A stretch of 64,000 nucleotides of DNA, taken from NCBI GenBank assembly GCA_017311185.1, contig JAESUZ010004818.1, positions 558,001-622,000 on the forward strand, read 5' to 3'. Both the position numbers and the translations under genes were made by a program. Of this stretch, positions 1-9,750 are shown one piece after another. The notes under the pieces are model-generated. The model was not told where the DNA came from. It worked only from the letters and a program-made list of their open reading frames with translations, and did no database searches. The DNA is from Proteles cristata cristata (lineage: Eukaryota; Chordata; Mammalia; Carnivora; Hyaenidae). Numbering within the stretch: position 1 is the stretch's first letter; each line of letters begins with the position of its first letter.

Positions 1-324
1 ACGTTTCCTCAGAGATGACAGCCAGCCCACGGAATCCCCAGAGGGTGTCCAGGGGACGCATCCACATACCAAAAACTGTTAGCAAGGTCAGGGACCCTCC
101 GAATACACTTGTAATATCCAGCTTAAGATGAAATATCAGTTTTCCTGAACTGACCTAAGTCTCTCTGGCCAATGGAACTTCGTCTAGTACGGACCACAGC
201 TCTCCTTGAGAGCTTCCTCAGGGGCCTCCGGTCTCGAGAGGTTTGCTCTGTCTCTGGCCCCATATCTGTGACCAGGATGTTACTTGGCCTTGATCAGCAA
301 TGAGCACATCTCCATGCGTTAATT
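1..324. other. Unique sequence, nothing recognised
   Basis: No repeat family, long open frame or RNA fold is recognisable here. Composition is mixed, with no microsatellite. Confidence 0.5.
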
Positions 325-393
325 TTGAATACCTGTGATGCGCCAGGTACAACGTGAAGTGCTGGGGATCAGGCAAGGACAAAGGAGACATAG
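325..393 (-). mobile_element. L2 fragment, left part of a SINE-split copy
   Basis: The order 'gatgcgccaggtac' then 'gtgctggggatcaggcaagg' is the reverse complement of the L2 3' end (the 'cctggcacatagtaggcgct' region and the part just upstream). A SINE begins directly after it. Confidence 0.5.
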
Positions 394-394
394 C

Positions 395-602
395 GGGGCG
401 CCCGGGTGGCTCAGTCGGTTAAGCAACCGACTCTTGGCTGCAGCTCAGGTCATGATCTCCCAGCTCCGTGGCTTCGAGCCTCACGTCAGGATTTGTGCGG
501 CCAGCGCACAGCCTGCTGGGAATTCTCTCTCCCTCTCTCTCTGTCCCTCCCCCACGTGTGTTGTCTCTGTCTCTCCTAAAAAAAAAAAAATAAACAAAAA
601 AA
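395..602 (+). mobile_element. SINEC (tRNA-Lys CAN-SINE), full length
   Basis: The head GGGGCGCCCGGGTGGCTCAG carries the pol III A box and 'gcttcgagcct' is a decayed B box. A CT-rich body and an A tail interrupted by 'taaac' follow. It lies inside an L2 remnant. No clear target-site duplication is visible, so it is probably one of the older copies. Confidence 0.95.
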
Positions 603-664
603 TGTAGACATGGTGTCTGCTGTTAATATTTCTAGGGGAATTCACAGCAAGAAACAGCTGAATA
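603..664 (-). mobile_element. Possible right part of the SINE-split L2
   Basis: The stretch 'gtagacatggtgtctgctg' continues the L2 antisense pattern interrupted at position 394. The match is short and degenerate. Confidence 0.3.
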
Positions 665-689
665 CGGGCAATGTCCTGTCACAGCTGTG

Positions 690-905
690 ACCCCAGCCTC
701 TGGAGTCAGGCTGCCTGCGGTCAAAATTCTGCTCTTGCACTTACCAACCATATGACTTTGGGTGTATATGACATTGACCAAGTTACTTTGCATCTCTGTG
801 CCTCACTTTCAACCTCTATAAAATGGGAACAAGTGCCTTTATCATGGGGTGTTGTGAGGACTGAGTGAACGCATGTCAAAGCACGTTCCATACGGTAACC
901 ACTGT
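690..905 (+). mobile_element. MIR
   Basis: MIR landmarks occur in order: 'tctggagtcaggctgcctg', a 'gctcttgcacttacc' motif, 'ctctgtgcctcactttc' with 'tataaaatgggaac', 'gttgtgaggactgag', and 'caaagcacg' at the 3' side. A short insertion separates the 'atatgactttggg' and 'caagttac' parts. It is an ancient mammal-wide tRNA-derived SINE. Confidence 0.85.
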
Positions 906-1270
906 GTATGTGCTCGCCATCTTGCTGCCGCTGTGTAAGTGGAAAGAGAGGACTGTGGAAGAAAGGGAGCATCTGGCATCCAGTGCAGGAGAGGGAGCAC
1001 GGGTAACATTTTGGGAAGAGAGGGAGGACATGGAGCCATTTGTTTGGGGCCCTTGCCCCACCCTGTGAGCTGTGTCTTCCTCATTGGCGTCCATGTGGCA
1101 GGGCCCAGGGAGGCCTGGAGCGCGGTGGGTGCTCAGTAACTATTTAGCACCTTAAATGAGTTTCCCGAAAGGACTTCCTTAAATTTGTGTCAGTGGGACT
1201 GGCTTTTGGAGGACCATCCACTCAGATGGAAGGAATAGAAAGGAAATGAGGAGAAAGAGACCTTTGGTTT
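906..1270. other. Mostly unique; L2-tail-like patch near 1105-1155
   Basis: The stretch 'gggtgctcagtaactattta' around 1129 resembles an L2 3' terminus in the + orientation. The remainder shows nothing recognisable. Confidence 0.35.
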
Positions 1271-1274
1271 CTCC

Positions 1275-1294
1275 CTGGCTCGCTCGCTCACGCG

Positions 1295-1341
<47 letters not shown>
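1275..1341. repeat. Compound (CT)n(CA)n microsatellite
   Basis: A short GCTC run leads into about 10 CT units and then about 15 CA units. It is uninterrupted and therefore likely length-polymorphic. Confidence 0.97.
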
Positions 1342-1343
<2 letters not shown>

Positions 1344-1516
1344 CTAACCTCACAGAACTGACCAAACAGGGTTGCATATCACAAGATAAAAGAACCACGT
1401 AGTGAGAGCAGCACAGCTGATACCACACTTACGCGGATACTTTAGGGGAAGACACTTCCTGGCTCAACTGTTTCCAGTGACCCCTCTCTTTCCGGATAAA
1501 GACTGCTGCCCTCACT

Positions 1517-1744
1517 GGGGCGCCTGGGTGGCTTAGTCGGTTAAGCGTCCGACTTTCGCTTAGGTCATGATCTCGCGGTTCATGGGTTCGAGCCCCACAT
1601 CGGGCTCTGTGCTGACCGCCAGCTCAGAGCCTGGAGCCTGTTTCAGTCTGTGACCCCCTCTCTCTCTGACCTCCTGCTCACGCTGTCTCTCTCCTAGAAA
1701 TAAAAAAAAGAAAAAAACACATTAAAAAAGAAATTAAAAAAAAA
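1517..1744 (+). mobile_element. SINEC, 'CTAGAAATAA' sub-type
   Basis: The head is GGGGCGCCTGGGTGGCTTAG and the B box is GGTTCGAGCCC. The body has 'gctgaccgccagctcagagc' and 'ctcctagaaataa' before the A tail, a combination shared with the copies at 9037, 30822 and 37473. A 16-bp target-site duplication with two mismatches flanks it (1498-1513 and 1745-1760). Confidence 0.97.
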
Positions 1745-1769
1745 AAAGACCACTGCCCTCGATGTGGCC

Positions 1770-2208
1770 GGCAGGGGCTGCTGCTCTGGTCCTTGCCCAC
1801 CTGGGCAGCTGCTGCTCATCCCGCAGCCTCCAGGCACCCGCCAGCCACTGTCATGTCCAAGTCTCTGCCCTTACCTACCTGCTTCCTGCCACAGGGACTT
1901 TGAACAAGCGGTGAGGCTGTTCCTTCTGCTGGAGCTCTGTCCCTCTCCCCTTCCTGCCTTCGAGGAAACTGCAGCCTATCCCCCAGCTCAGCGGGAACAT
2001 CCTCAGGGCAGGGAAGCCTCTCAGATTCCCTAGCCTATGCTGGCTGCTCTGGCATCCCGCACTTTTCCCCCACAGCACTCGGATCACCTGTAAGGCTTGC
2101 ATGGGCACATTGGCTGTGCTACCTCTCCACCTGCACACCGTGGTCCCCACTGCTGTGTGCTTCCAGCCTTGAGCTGGCCGTTAGCAGGTGCTCACTAGAT
2201 AAACTGCT
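1770..2208 (+). mobile_element. L2 3' end
   Basis: The L2 signature 'agggactttgaacaagc' / 'tgttccttctgctggagct' (consensus type 'cctttgcacatgctgttccctctgcctggaatgct') is followed by a 'cctcagggcagggaagcctc' block. The end, 'gttagcaggtgctcactaga', is the L2 3' terminus. The adjoining GGAA tract probably grew from the L2 terminal repeat. Confidence 0.7.
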
Positions 2209-2307
2209 GGAAGGAAGGAAGGAAGGAAGGAAGGAAGGAAGGAAGGGAGGGAGGGAGGGAGGGAGGGAGGGAGGGAGGGAGGGAGGGAGGGAGGGAGGAG
2301 GGAGGAA
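2209..2307. repeat. (GGAA)n(GGGA)n tetranucleotide tract
   Basis: About nine GGAA units change into about 15 GGGA units over almost 100 bp. One strand is entirely purine. It abuts the 3' end of an L2 copy. Confidence 0.98.
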
Positions 2308-2667
2308 GACAAAATGTGTATCATTTAGGGAGAGGTGTAGATGGATAATGAGCCCATCAGAGAGGGGTATGCTTTCCTTTCAGAGGTATCACAGGTTCTC
2401 TCCTGCTTGGGAGACAGAGGCAGATGATTCCGGGAGGGTAACTGGAAGAGTCCCTACTCCGTGGTGATTTACTAACTGGGCACTCCCATCAGAAGCCTCC
2501 AAGTTGCTCTGCCCTCTCTGATGCTAAGGCCACACCTTGCTCAGAAACTGCTGTGGACTTCTAGCCCACCCAGCAAGCCCAAACAATCACCCACCAGTTG
2601 GCACCCGCTGTGCTCAGGAGGCCCAGACCAGGAAGCATCAGCTACATTAAGGACAAGCCAGTCACAC
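2308..2667. other. Unique sequence, nothing recognised
   Basis: No family signature, coding potential or simple repeat is visible. Confidence 0.5.
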
Positions 2668-2681
2668 ACATGACCTAGTTC

Positions 2682-2908
2682 TTTTTTTTTTTTTTTTTAA
2701 TTTTTAATGTTTATTTATCCTTGAGAGAGTAAGAGAGACAGAATGAGCAGGGAAGGAGCAAAGCGAGAGAGGGACACAGAATCTGAAACAGGCTCCAGGC
2801 TCTAAGGTGTCAGCACAGAGCCCGACATGGGGCTCGAACCCACGAACCGTGAGACCATGACCTGAGCCAAAGTCGGATGCTCAACTGACTGAGCCACCCA
2901 GGCGCCCC
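2682..2908 (-). mobile_element. SINEC, reverse orientation
   Basis: It reads from a T-run (A tail) through 'ggctcgaacccacgaaccgt' (B box) to 'gagccacccaggcgcccc' (head). A 14-bp target-site duplication with one mismatch is present at 2668-2681 and 2909-2922. Confidence 0.98.
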
Positions 2909-2922
2909 ACATGACCCTGTTC

Positions 2923-3984
2923 CTGAGAGAGAAGAATCAATGCCACTTGGTGGTAACTGTACACGACCATGCTCCTACCTCGAACCAAGTGAGCCGACCG
3001 AGCTGCACGATTTCACTATGAATGACCAAGTTGCCTAAGTCATGTGAGCAAATCTTATTAATTCGACACTCAGGAGACCAGACCTTCACTCAAAAGTCAA
3101 AAGGATACAGTTTCTGATATCATTGCCTATTGCCTACAATCTGCCCTATTATTAATAGGGCATTTTTGTCAGCTGGCGAATAGCAAAGGTTCTGAATTAT
3201 GTGCTGCTTTGGATAAGCCATTAACAGATTAGGAAAGGGTTTTTTGGGGGGGCTTATTTTTCTTTGTTTAGCTATTTATGCTACATGACACAGCAGATGG
3301 CTTCAGGGCTTAGCACCTATGATCCGCCTGGGCCAGTTCTGACCAGAAAATGACAATCTGAGCCATTTTCCTGCAACCAGATGGTTTTCTTCCAGTGCTC
3401 CGCGACTCTAAGGAGCTGGTCTTTGGACACTGACTGATAAAGAAGAAAATGAAAGGAGGAAGAAATTAGGGGACAAAGCAGCTCTGAATGCTGCTGATTG
3501 GCACTGACCTTTTGCCATCAAGGAGCCGAATCACTGGATGCTGTGCAGGGAAATTAGCTGCTCCTTGACTTCGAATGTACCTCAGATGGGGATTTTTAAA
3601 AATCCATACATACCCCCGTCACTCACCCCTGCAGCTCAGCTGCTGGCAGCAAACGGACTTCTAAGTTCCTTGACTAGACCCTCACTCTCATCATAAAAGG
3701 TCTTTTTCCCCCATTCCAAACACTAAGGCAGTTCTTTTTTTTTTTTATGAAGTCCCAGTGGTGAACTGAAAATGCTTTTCAGTTCAGCATCCCTTTCTGT
3801 CATGCGTTTCCTCAGAAAAGCAAATTAAGGCCCCTTGCTGGCCCGTGCTCTGGACGTCTGGTTCATTCTCACCGCAACAGAATGAAGCCACAAATCTTCA
3901 GGATTGAGAGCATGGTACAAGAGAAGATTGCAGAGGGAAGAGGGGTCACTGCAGCCCACAGCTGTCTTCTTGGCACCATTACTG
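2923..3984. other. Repeat-free block, possible conserved noncoding DNA
   Basis: About 1 kb lacks recognised repeats and long frames. It includes a perfect 9-bp-arm hairpin at 3142-3162 around a TTAAT core, and AT-rich runs near 3230-3290 and 3590-3610. The intact texture is typical of slowly evolving noncoding sequence, but conservation cannot be judged from one species. Confidence 0.3.
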
Positions 3985-4110
3985 ACTTGCTCTGGGCCCG
4001 ACCCTGTGCCAGGCACGAGGGACATAGAAGGCACTGCCGTGGGCCAGCCCTGTGCTCCATGACCACACAGCCTGGCAGGGGAGGCAGGTATGGGAAATAG
4101 ACTGTAATCA
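3985..4110 (-). mobile_element. L2 fragment
   Basis: 'cctgtgccaggcacgaggga' is antisense L2 3' end; 'gtgctccatgaccacacagc' and 'gaaatagactgtaatcacaa' follow in the expected order. Confidence 0.6.
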
Positions 4111-4874
4111 CAAAAGTGTACCGCATCCCATGCTCCTACCCCTGCCTACGCGCCCCCCACCCACTCTACCTTAACTTCCCCTTTGCCCTCCATGAAGAGG
4201 GAGGAGGATCAGCGGTGAGAGGTGGCAGTCCCTACCAGGGAAGACAGAAGCAGCATCCACAGGCAGCGAAGCGCCTCTCCCAAGCTCACAAGCCCTTCCT
4301 GCACGGAAGATCCACACATTCTGCCTGTGGCTGTTACTTCTCATCCCCTGCATTTCACACCAGGCCTTCATATTCCTCAGAAGCCTCCCTTAGGGAGTGT
4401 TTCGAGAGCCCCCCACCACCACATAACACCACCGTGGACAAAGCCATGTGTGTGTCTTTCCTCAGTACAGAGCCCTCCTAGTTTGGGGTCCAGCTCCCCA
4501 AACTGGGGGCAAAGTCTAGGATGGCTTGTCAGCCTTAGAGGCCAGGGCTGGGAAGGAGGGGGTAGGGAGAGGTAAAAAAAATAATCGCTCAATTTCAGGC
4601 TTGCTCGAGGCTAAGTGAATTTAATAATCCATAGATCATGTTATACAAATTGCATTTCACAGTTTGAAAAAAATAATCCCACACTGTGTACAATCCTGGG
4701 TGGTTTATTTTACAAATAAATAACCGTGCTCTAAACAGCTCTATTTCCTTAGCTATCACTCTTAGCAGATTGACTCTGGCTCCCCTCTCTCTCTCTCTCT
4801 CTCCTTCACAGACTGTAATTTCATTGCCAAAGAGGCTTTATTTATACAACTAATCATTATGTGAAACAAACAGG
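4111..4874. other. Unique; AT-rich part 4565-4770, (CT)n at 4782-4803
   Basis: The first half is C-rich with no recognised element. The part from 4565 is AT-rich, contains several TAAT cores and looks like noncoding conserved-type DNA. A CT dinucleotide run of about 11 units ends it. Overlapping frames at 4116-4575 show no domain. Confidence 0.4.
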
Positions 4875-4988
4875 AAACAGACGGTATCTACTGAGTGCTT
4901 ACTGTGTACTAGGTAATATGCAGCATGCTGAAAACAGATGGTGTCTATTGAGTGCTTACTAAGTACTAGGTAATGTGCAGCAAGCTAT
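4875..4988. repeat. Imperfect 57-bp tandem duplication inside MIR
   Basis: Two units share 'gagtgcttact', 'gtactaggtaat' and 'gcagca' at a 57-bp spacing, with about ten differences. The duplication happened after MIR insertion but is not recent. Confidence 0.8.
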
Positions 4989-5105
4989 ACATGCTTTATT
5001 GCATTTAATGCTCATAATGTGAAATTAAGGATTGTTGTCTCATTTTTCAGATGAAGAAACTAAGGATCAGCGAGGTTAGGCTTGAACTTACTCAAGTTCA
5101 AGTAA
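4875..5105 (-). mobile_element. MIR with an internal duplication
   Basis: It contains antisense MIR landmarks: 'gagtgcttactaagtacta', 'cattttt cagatgaagaaac' and 'ctcaagttcaagtaactaa'. The 'tattgagtgcttact' segment occurs twice, as 57-bp units at 4875-4931 and 4932-4988. Confidence 0.75.
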
Positions 5106-5564
5106 CTAATACTCATAGCTCAGAGCACAAAACACAGTGTGCCCCCCACCAATTGTCCAGCTAAATAGCAAATGGCCTCCCCTGGGAAAACCATGTACCA
5201 GGATCCAGTATAAAATGGACTTGGAATGGGGTAGGGATCCAGAACTCCTAGGGTGTCCCAGCCTCAGGCACCCTGGCTTGCTCGCGCGCTCTCTCTCTCT
5301 CCCCGGGGAAGAGGGAGGTGGCTGCCACCTTTGAGCACAATGTTTATCTTTCGATTTATGCAATGAGACAGTCAGGCCTACTGAGGCTGCTGAAGAAGCA
5401 CTCAGGCCATACTGACCACCTTCCACCAGTTCTCATCACTTGCGATGGCAACAGCTTAGGCTAAAGCGGGGTCCCGGGGTGTTCGGCTGGAAGACAGAGA
5501 AGGAAGGTGGGGTGGTGTTGCATGTGTTCTGAATTGTGCCTTATCTTATGCTTCCCTACAAGAG
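5106..5564. other. Unique, small CT run at about 5288-5302
   Basis: No repeat family is recognised. The short 'gctcgcgcgctctctct' run resembles a SINE body fragment but no head or tail accompanies it. Confidence 0.4.
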
Positions 5565-5675
5565 TCTAGCAGATGGACTTGTTCATGGAACATCAAGGAT
5601 GAGAAGACAGAATTCCTTCTAGCAGATGGACTTGTTCATGGAACATCAAGGATGAGAAGACAGAATTCCTTCTAG
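5565..5675. repeat. Perfect 53-bp tandem duplication
   Basis: Units 5565-5617 and 5618-5670 are identical over all 53 bases, beginning 'tctagcagatggacttg' and ending 'cagaattcct'. A third copy of the first five bases (tctag) follows. The repeated TCTAG is the likely junction microhomology. Confidence 0.99.
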
Positions 5676-5854
5676 GACGTCTTCACAAATCAACCCAACT
5701 TCTTCCTTGGTCCAGAAATTGACCTTCTATGACTTTCTCTAGTAAGTGAAAGGAGATAGGGTGTCTGGCCATGAGGCAAACATATAGTCTAAGTCAAGGA
5801 TGCAAACATATATCTAGTAATTCATAGATACCTAGTAATTCATATACCTCATAG
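5676..5854. other. AT-rich unique DNA with short local repeats
   Basis: 'ctagtaattcata' occurs twice, 18 bp apart, near 5814-5844. Nothing else is recognised. Confidence 0.4.
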
Positions 5855-6100
5855 TTCATAGAATTATTTATAGTGATAATAATAGCAGTAAACTAAATGC
5901 TAGACCCTGAGTTAGTGCCTTAAATTCATCATCTCATTTCGTCTTCCCCCAAAGCTCTGCAAGGCAGGGATTACTGTCTCCACTCTGCAGATCAGGAAGC
6001 TGAGGCTGAGCACATTGGTTCTGATGTCTGGGTCAGGAAGTGGGAGACATGGGGTCTGAACTTACTCCGTCAGATTCCAGAGCCCAGGCCCTGAACCTCC
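5855..6100 (-). mobile_element. MIR
   Basis: Antisense MIR order is visible: 'taaatgctagaccctgag', 'tcatcatctcatttcgtctt', 'gcaaggcagggattactgtc', 'agatcaggaagctgaggctg' and 'agattccagagccca'. Confidence 0.8.
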
Positions 6101-7824
6101 ACCCCACAGCAGCTGCTCGAACAAGGGTAAGTGGGAGTGCTGGGAAAACCACAGTAATGCCAATGGTCATCCGGGTCTCCACAGAAGAGTCTGATGGAAA
6201 ATCTACCAATTAAGCTTTGGAAAGAACCATGCCACAAGGAAAGCCACAAGCTAAAAAGAGATTGCCAGTGTCTTGTTTCCATCCGATTCATCCATTTGGA
6301 AAAGGCTTTCACATTAGGTTCACAAGGGAGAGAACCTTTTTTTTACCACAGGCCTTTGGACAAGAGTGGATCCCAAACTGTACAGTGAGTGGGTGTGAAA
6401 CCATCTAGGTTCCGAGAAGGGAATACACAGAACTCCCTTCTGGCCCACCTAACCTCATTGGCTCATACTGTGTTCTTTTTCTCACTGTTGATTCCCTCTC
6501 CTTGACAAGAAATGGAATCACACCTGCCTGAAGGACTCAGGACACTGGAGGGGCCAGGCCAACTCTGGCTGTCTCTCTCCACTGGGCCCAGGATATATCA
6601 ATGTGTGTTTCACACAGTTGCGGACACAGATCAACACCTGGCAGCTGTGGGGCCCCCAGTCTGTAGGTGTGGATGTCATATGCCAAGGGCGCCCTTACAG
6701 CGCCCCACCTCTCTCTCTGGCTCCTGTGCATCCAAGCACCCTGAGCAGTTCGGCAGTTCAGCAGTTTGTATTAGTGATGACTGGGACAGGGGGCCAGGCG
6801 CAGGCAGGCACTCGGTTTGAGATGCAGTCTTCACTCTTGTTATCAAATCCCCTAAAGCAATCGCTGACCCCCTGCTATCACCTGGCAGGCTGCAAGCAGC
6901 TCATTAAGAGGCAAAAAAACTCCCTCCATGAGTCCAAAAACTCCACTCTCTGGAGAGCTGTCCACTGAAACAGATATACCCTGAGATGTGTCCACTTTCT
7001 TTGAAACCCAGACAAGCCCTGGTCTCGTTCTCTGTGCTAGGTGAGTCTTGGTCAATGGCACAGAAGGTGTGGTAGAAGATCTGGGGGGAAGGGGTGTGAA
7101 ATTAGCATTGAAAGCATTCCTCCCCATCCTTAAAGAAATAGAGGCAGCCAGGTGCCGGAGGCTAGGGTGGGGGCAGGGGGAAGACTGGTTCACAGCCAGA
7201 AGAACCAGGATCCCTCATCCAATGCTTCAAATGGGGCTACTTGGCTCCATTTCCATTATTTTAGGTTTATGCAAATTGCTGCTTTCCTTGCACTGCTTCT
7301 TGAGGAAGTTTTGCAGAAAGAAGATGGAGTAAATTAAGAGCTAGAAGAAGTCTTAAAGACACCCAGGGTGGTGAGGCCCAGTAACTTGGGACTTGACACC
7401 ACTGAAATGTTGACACACACACCCAAGACGTTGGGTATGCCACAGAGATTTGGGACAAGCACCTTAATCTCTCTTTGGGTCTCTGTTTTCCATGACAGTC
7501 ACCAACCCTGTAAACTGTTGGAAATTTACTGAGTACATTGTTGTCCTAAAGGAATTCACTATGGGACTCAGTATGGGACCTGACACATGTGGCTTCCCTT
7601 CAGAGCCTTTTCCCACTTATCTAACAAAAAAAAAAAAAAAAAAAGCATCAGAGACAATAAAATGACCTGCCAGATGCCATAATGTCAGCTAATGGCAAAG
7701 ATACAGTAAGCACCTGTCTACTAATATTCCTTGCCCTTCCCCAGCTACATGTTGAAATTCTGCTGAATTCACCTTAGTAAGTGGATGTGGCTCAAAAGAC
7801 AATACAGTCTCCATCCAGTTTAAA
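6101..7824. other. Unique sequence, no gene seen
   Basis: About 1.7 kb has no dated repeat except a 19-nt A run at 7626-7644. Open frames of 60-120 codons (for example 6512-6820, 6603-6968 and 7048-7332) overlap on both strands, have no start context, domain or splice pattern, and are judged chance. A few MIR-like words occur near 7430-7500. Confidence 0.45.
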
Positions 7825-7965
7825 ATTCAAACCTCAGCTCCCCAATTTGCTGTGTGATTCTAGGCAAGTCCCACGTACTCCAGTGCACCAGCTTCCTCAT
7901 CTGGAAAATGGGTGTCCTAGCAACTTCAAGAGGTTTGTGGGGGACGTTTAACAAGTAACCGTGCC
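7825..7965 (+). mobile_element. MIR
   Basis: 'caaacctcagctccccaatt', 'ctgtgtgattctaggcaagt' and 'ttcctcatctggaaaatggg' are the MIR core in order. Confidence 0.85.
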
Positions 7966-8325
7966 CAGTCCTGTGCCTAATGTTCCCTGGGTGTTCAGGG
8001 TCCTCCCTCATGCCCTCCTCCTCTCCTCTGCATCCCTCATGGCGTCCAGAGCAGTGCTCCATCCACAAAAGGCTTCTCCAAAGATGCTTATTGGCCAGTA
8101 GGACTGATACCTCTTTCAGAAGACTATAGTCTGCTCCTCACCAAGTCGTGGGGTGGACCCTACCTGGCTTCAGAACCACATCACCTCATCTCCCACTGCT
8201 CAACTGCTTTTCTCAAAGCTGTGCGCCATGTTTTGAATCTTTTTCACATTCTTCTTCAAGCCCAGAGCCAGACCACAATTCTACCTCCCATTCTCTTGGC
8301 ACCCAGTTCGCCTCTGACAAAAGAC
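7966..8325. other. Unique sequence
   Basis: No repeat family is recognised between the MIR and the TGG tract. Confidence 0.45.
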
Positions 8326-8361
8326 AATGGTGGTGGTGGTGGTGGTGATGATGGTGGTGGC
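8326..8361. repeat. (TGG)n trinucleotide repeat
   Basis: About 12 TGG units are interrupted once by 'tgatga'. The tract is G-rich on the + strand. Confidence 0.95.
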
Positions 8362-8369
8362 TGTGAACT

Positions 8370-8535
8370 CTTACTGAACTCGATCTGTGCCAGACACAGT
8401 CCTACTCTTTATGTAGGTTTCCTTACCTAATTCTCACAATACCCCAGCACCCATGTTATAAAGTAGCTTGGCACAGAAGTCGCACAGCTAGCGAAGTGAT
8501 GAAGCTGGACTTGACCTTCAGGTCTTCTAATGCTA
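8370..8535 (-). mobile_element. MIR
   Basis: 'tctgtgccagacacagtcct', 'taattctcacaataccccag' and 'cgcacagctagcgaagtgat' follow antisense MIR order. Confidence 0.8.
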
Positions 8536-8639
8536 GGGTCCACCTGCGTGAGCACTAGGAGAGCCTTCACAGGGCCTCCCAGCCTGAATAATACATTATA
8601 GCAACAATAGCAAAAACAGTATAATTATTAAGGTAACAC

Positions 8640-8965
8640 TACTTGCTATAACACAATCCAAAACCTTTGTGGCTCAACACAAAAGGAATTCATTTCTTGT
8701 TCATGAAAAGCTCAATGGTGGTGTGAGGGCTGGGTGAGCAGGAGGTCTCCCCTGTCTGCAGCCCTTCGGGTCTCTGGGGTTGGTAGATGCTCTGCTGGCT
8801 TCAGCACAGGGTTAAAATAAAGCAAGAACGTTTCCTGGGCCGGGCCTGGGTGAGGCGTGACACTGCTTCTACCCAATATTCCACTGGCCAGAATTTAGGC
8901 ATATGGCTTTCCCTAGCTTTGAGGAAGGCTGAAGAATGAAGTCCCTGGTTGGACAGGGCTTCTCA
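8640..8965. mobile_element. Old interspersed repeat, family not assigned
   Basis: The left part ('cttgctataacacaatccaa', 'tttgtggctcaacacaaaag') and the right part ('ccactggccagaatttaggc', 'atatggctttccctag') resemble the two ends of a common medium-reiterated mammalian element whose consensus has 'aacttagtggcttaaaacaa' and 'cattggccagaactcagtca'. I cannot name the subfamily with confidence. Confidence 0.4.
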
Positions 8966-9036
8966 GAAGTCACTCTTCATTGTGGAAGGGATCGTTGAGG
9001 ACAGCTAGCCATTTCTGTCACAAACAATAGCAGTGG

Positions 9037-9262
9037 TTGGGGCGCCCGCGTGGCTTAGTCGGTTAAGCGTCCGACTTTCGCTCAGGTCATGATCTCGTGG
9101 TTCGTGGGTTCGAGCCCCACGTCAGGCTCTGTGCTGACTGCCAGCTCAGAGCCTGGAGCCTGTTTCAGAGTCTGTGACTCCCTGTCTCTCTGACCCTCCC
9201 CTGTTCATGCTGTCTCTCTCTCTCTCCTAGAAATAAATAAAACATTAAAAAAAAAAAAAGAA
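9037..9262 (+). mobile_element. SINEC, 'CTAGAAATAA' sub-type, young
   Basis: It has a complete head, A box, B box (GGTTCGAGCCC), 'gactgccagctcagagcctg', and a 'ctcctagaaataaataaaac' end with an A tail. Its 15-bp target-site duplication is perfect (9022-9036 and 9263-9277), which suggests a recent insertion. Confidence 0.99.
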
Positions 9263-9295
9263 AAACAATAGCAGTGGCAATAATAAAGATAATAA

Positions 9296-9522
9296 GGGGC
9301 GCCTGGGTGGCTCCGTCAGTTGAGCGTCTGACTTCCACTCAGGTCACGATCTCATGGTTCATGGGTTTAAGCCCCAAATCAGACTCTGCAGACAGTTCAG
9401 AGCCTGAAGCCTGTTTCAGATTCTGTGTCTCCCAATCTCTCTCTCTGCCCCTCCCACACTTGCTCATGCCCGCACGCGCGCGCGCGCTCTCTCTCTCTCT
9501 GTCAAAAATAAACATTAAAAAA
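9296..9522 (+). mobile_element. SINEC, second copy in tandem
   Basis: The head starts 18 bp after the target-site duplication of the previous SINE, in the same orientation. The body contains a CGCGCG-rich run at about 9473-9487 before the CT tract and ends 'caaaaataaacatt' plus A tail. It is more diverged ('gtttaagcccc' in the B box). Confidence 0.97.
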
Positions 9523-9564
9523 AATAACAAAGAGAATATAAAGAAGCCATCGTCAATTAGGCCC

Positions 9565-9750
9565 TTGCTTTGCATACCCACCAGGCTGTGTGCAAAGCAC
9601 CTGTATACACTGTACCTATTTTTCAGACTCTAAAAGATAGATCTGATTGTCCCTCTTCTGCAGTAAAGGCAATGGACATTTTAGGAGATGTGAAGAATTT
9701 GCACAAGTGCACACATCCGAACGCCAAGCCAGACGGCTTAGCCCAGGCCT
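9565..9750 (-). mobile_element. Degenerate MIR
   Basis: 'gcaaagcacctgtatacact', 'ttgtccctcttctgcagtaa' and 'gaatttgcacaagtgcacac' follow antisense MIR spacing with heavy divergence. Confidence 0.5.

Noticed and set aside
6194..6408. Lysine-rich frames that at first looked like a zinc-finger or processed pseudogene
   Set aside because: No C2H2 spacing or known protein order is present, and both frames stop within about 65 codons.
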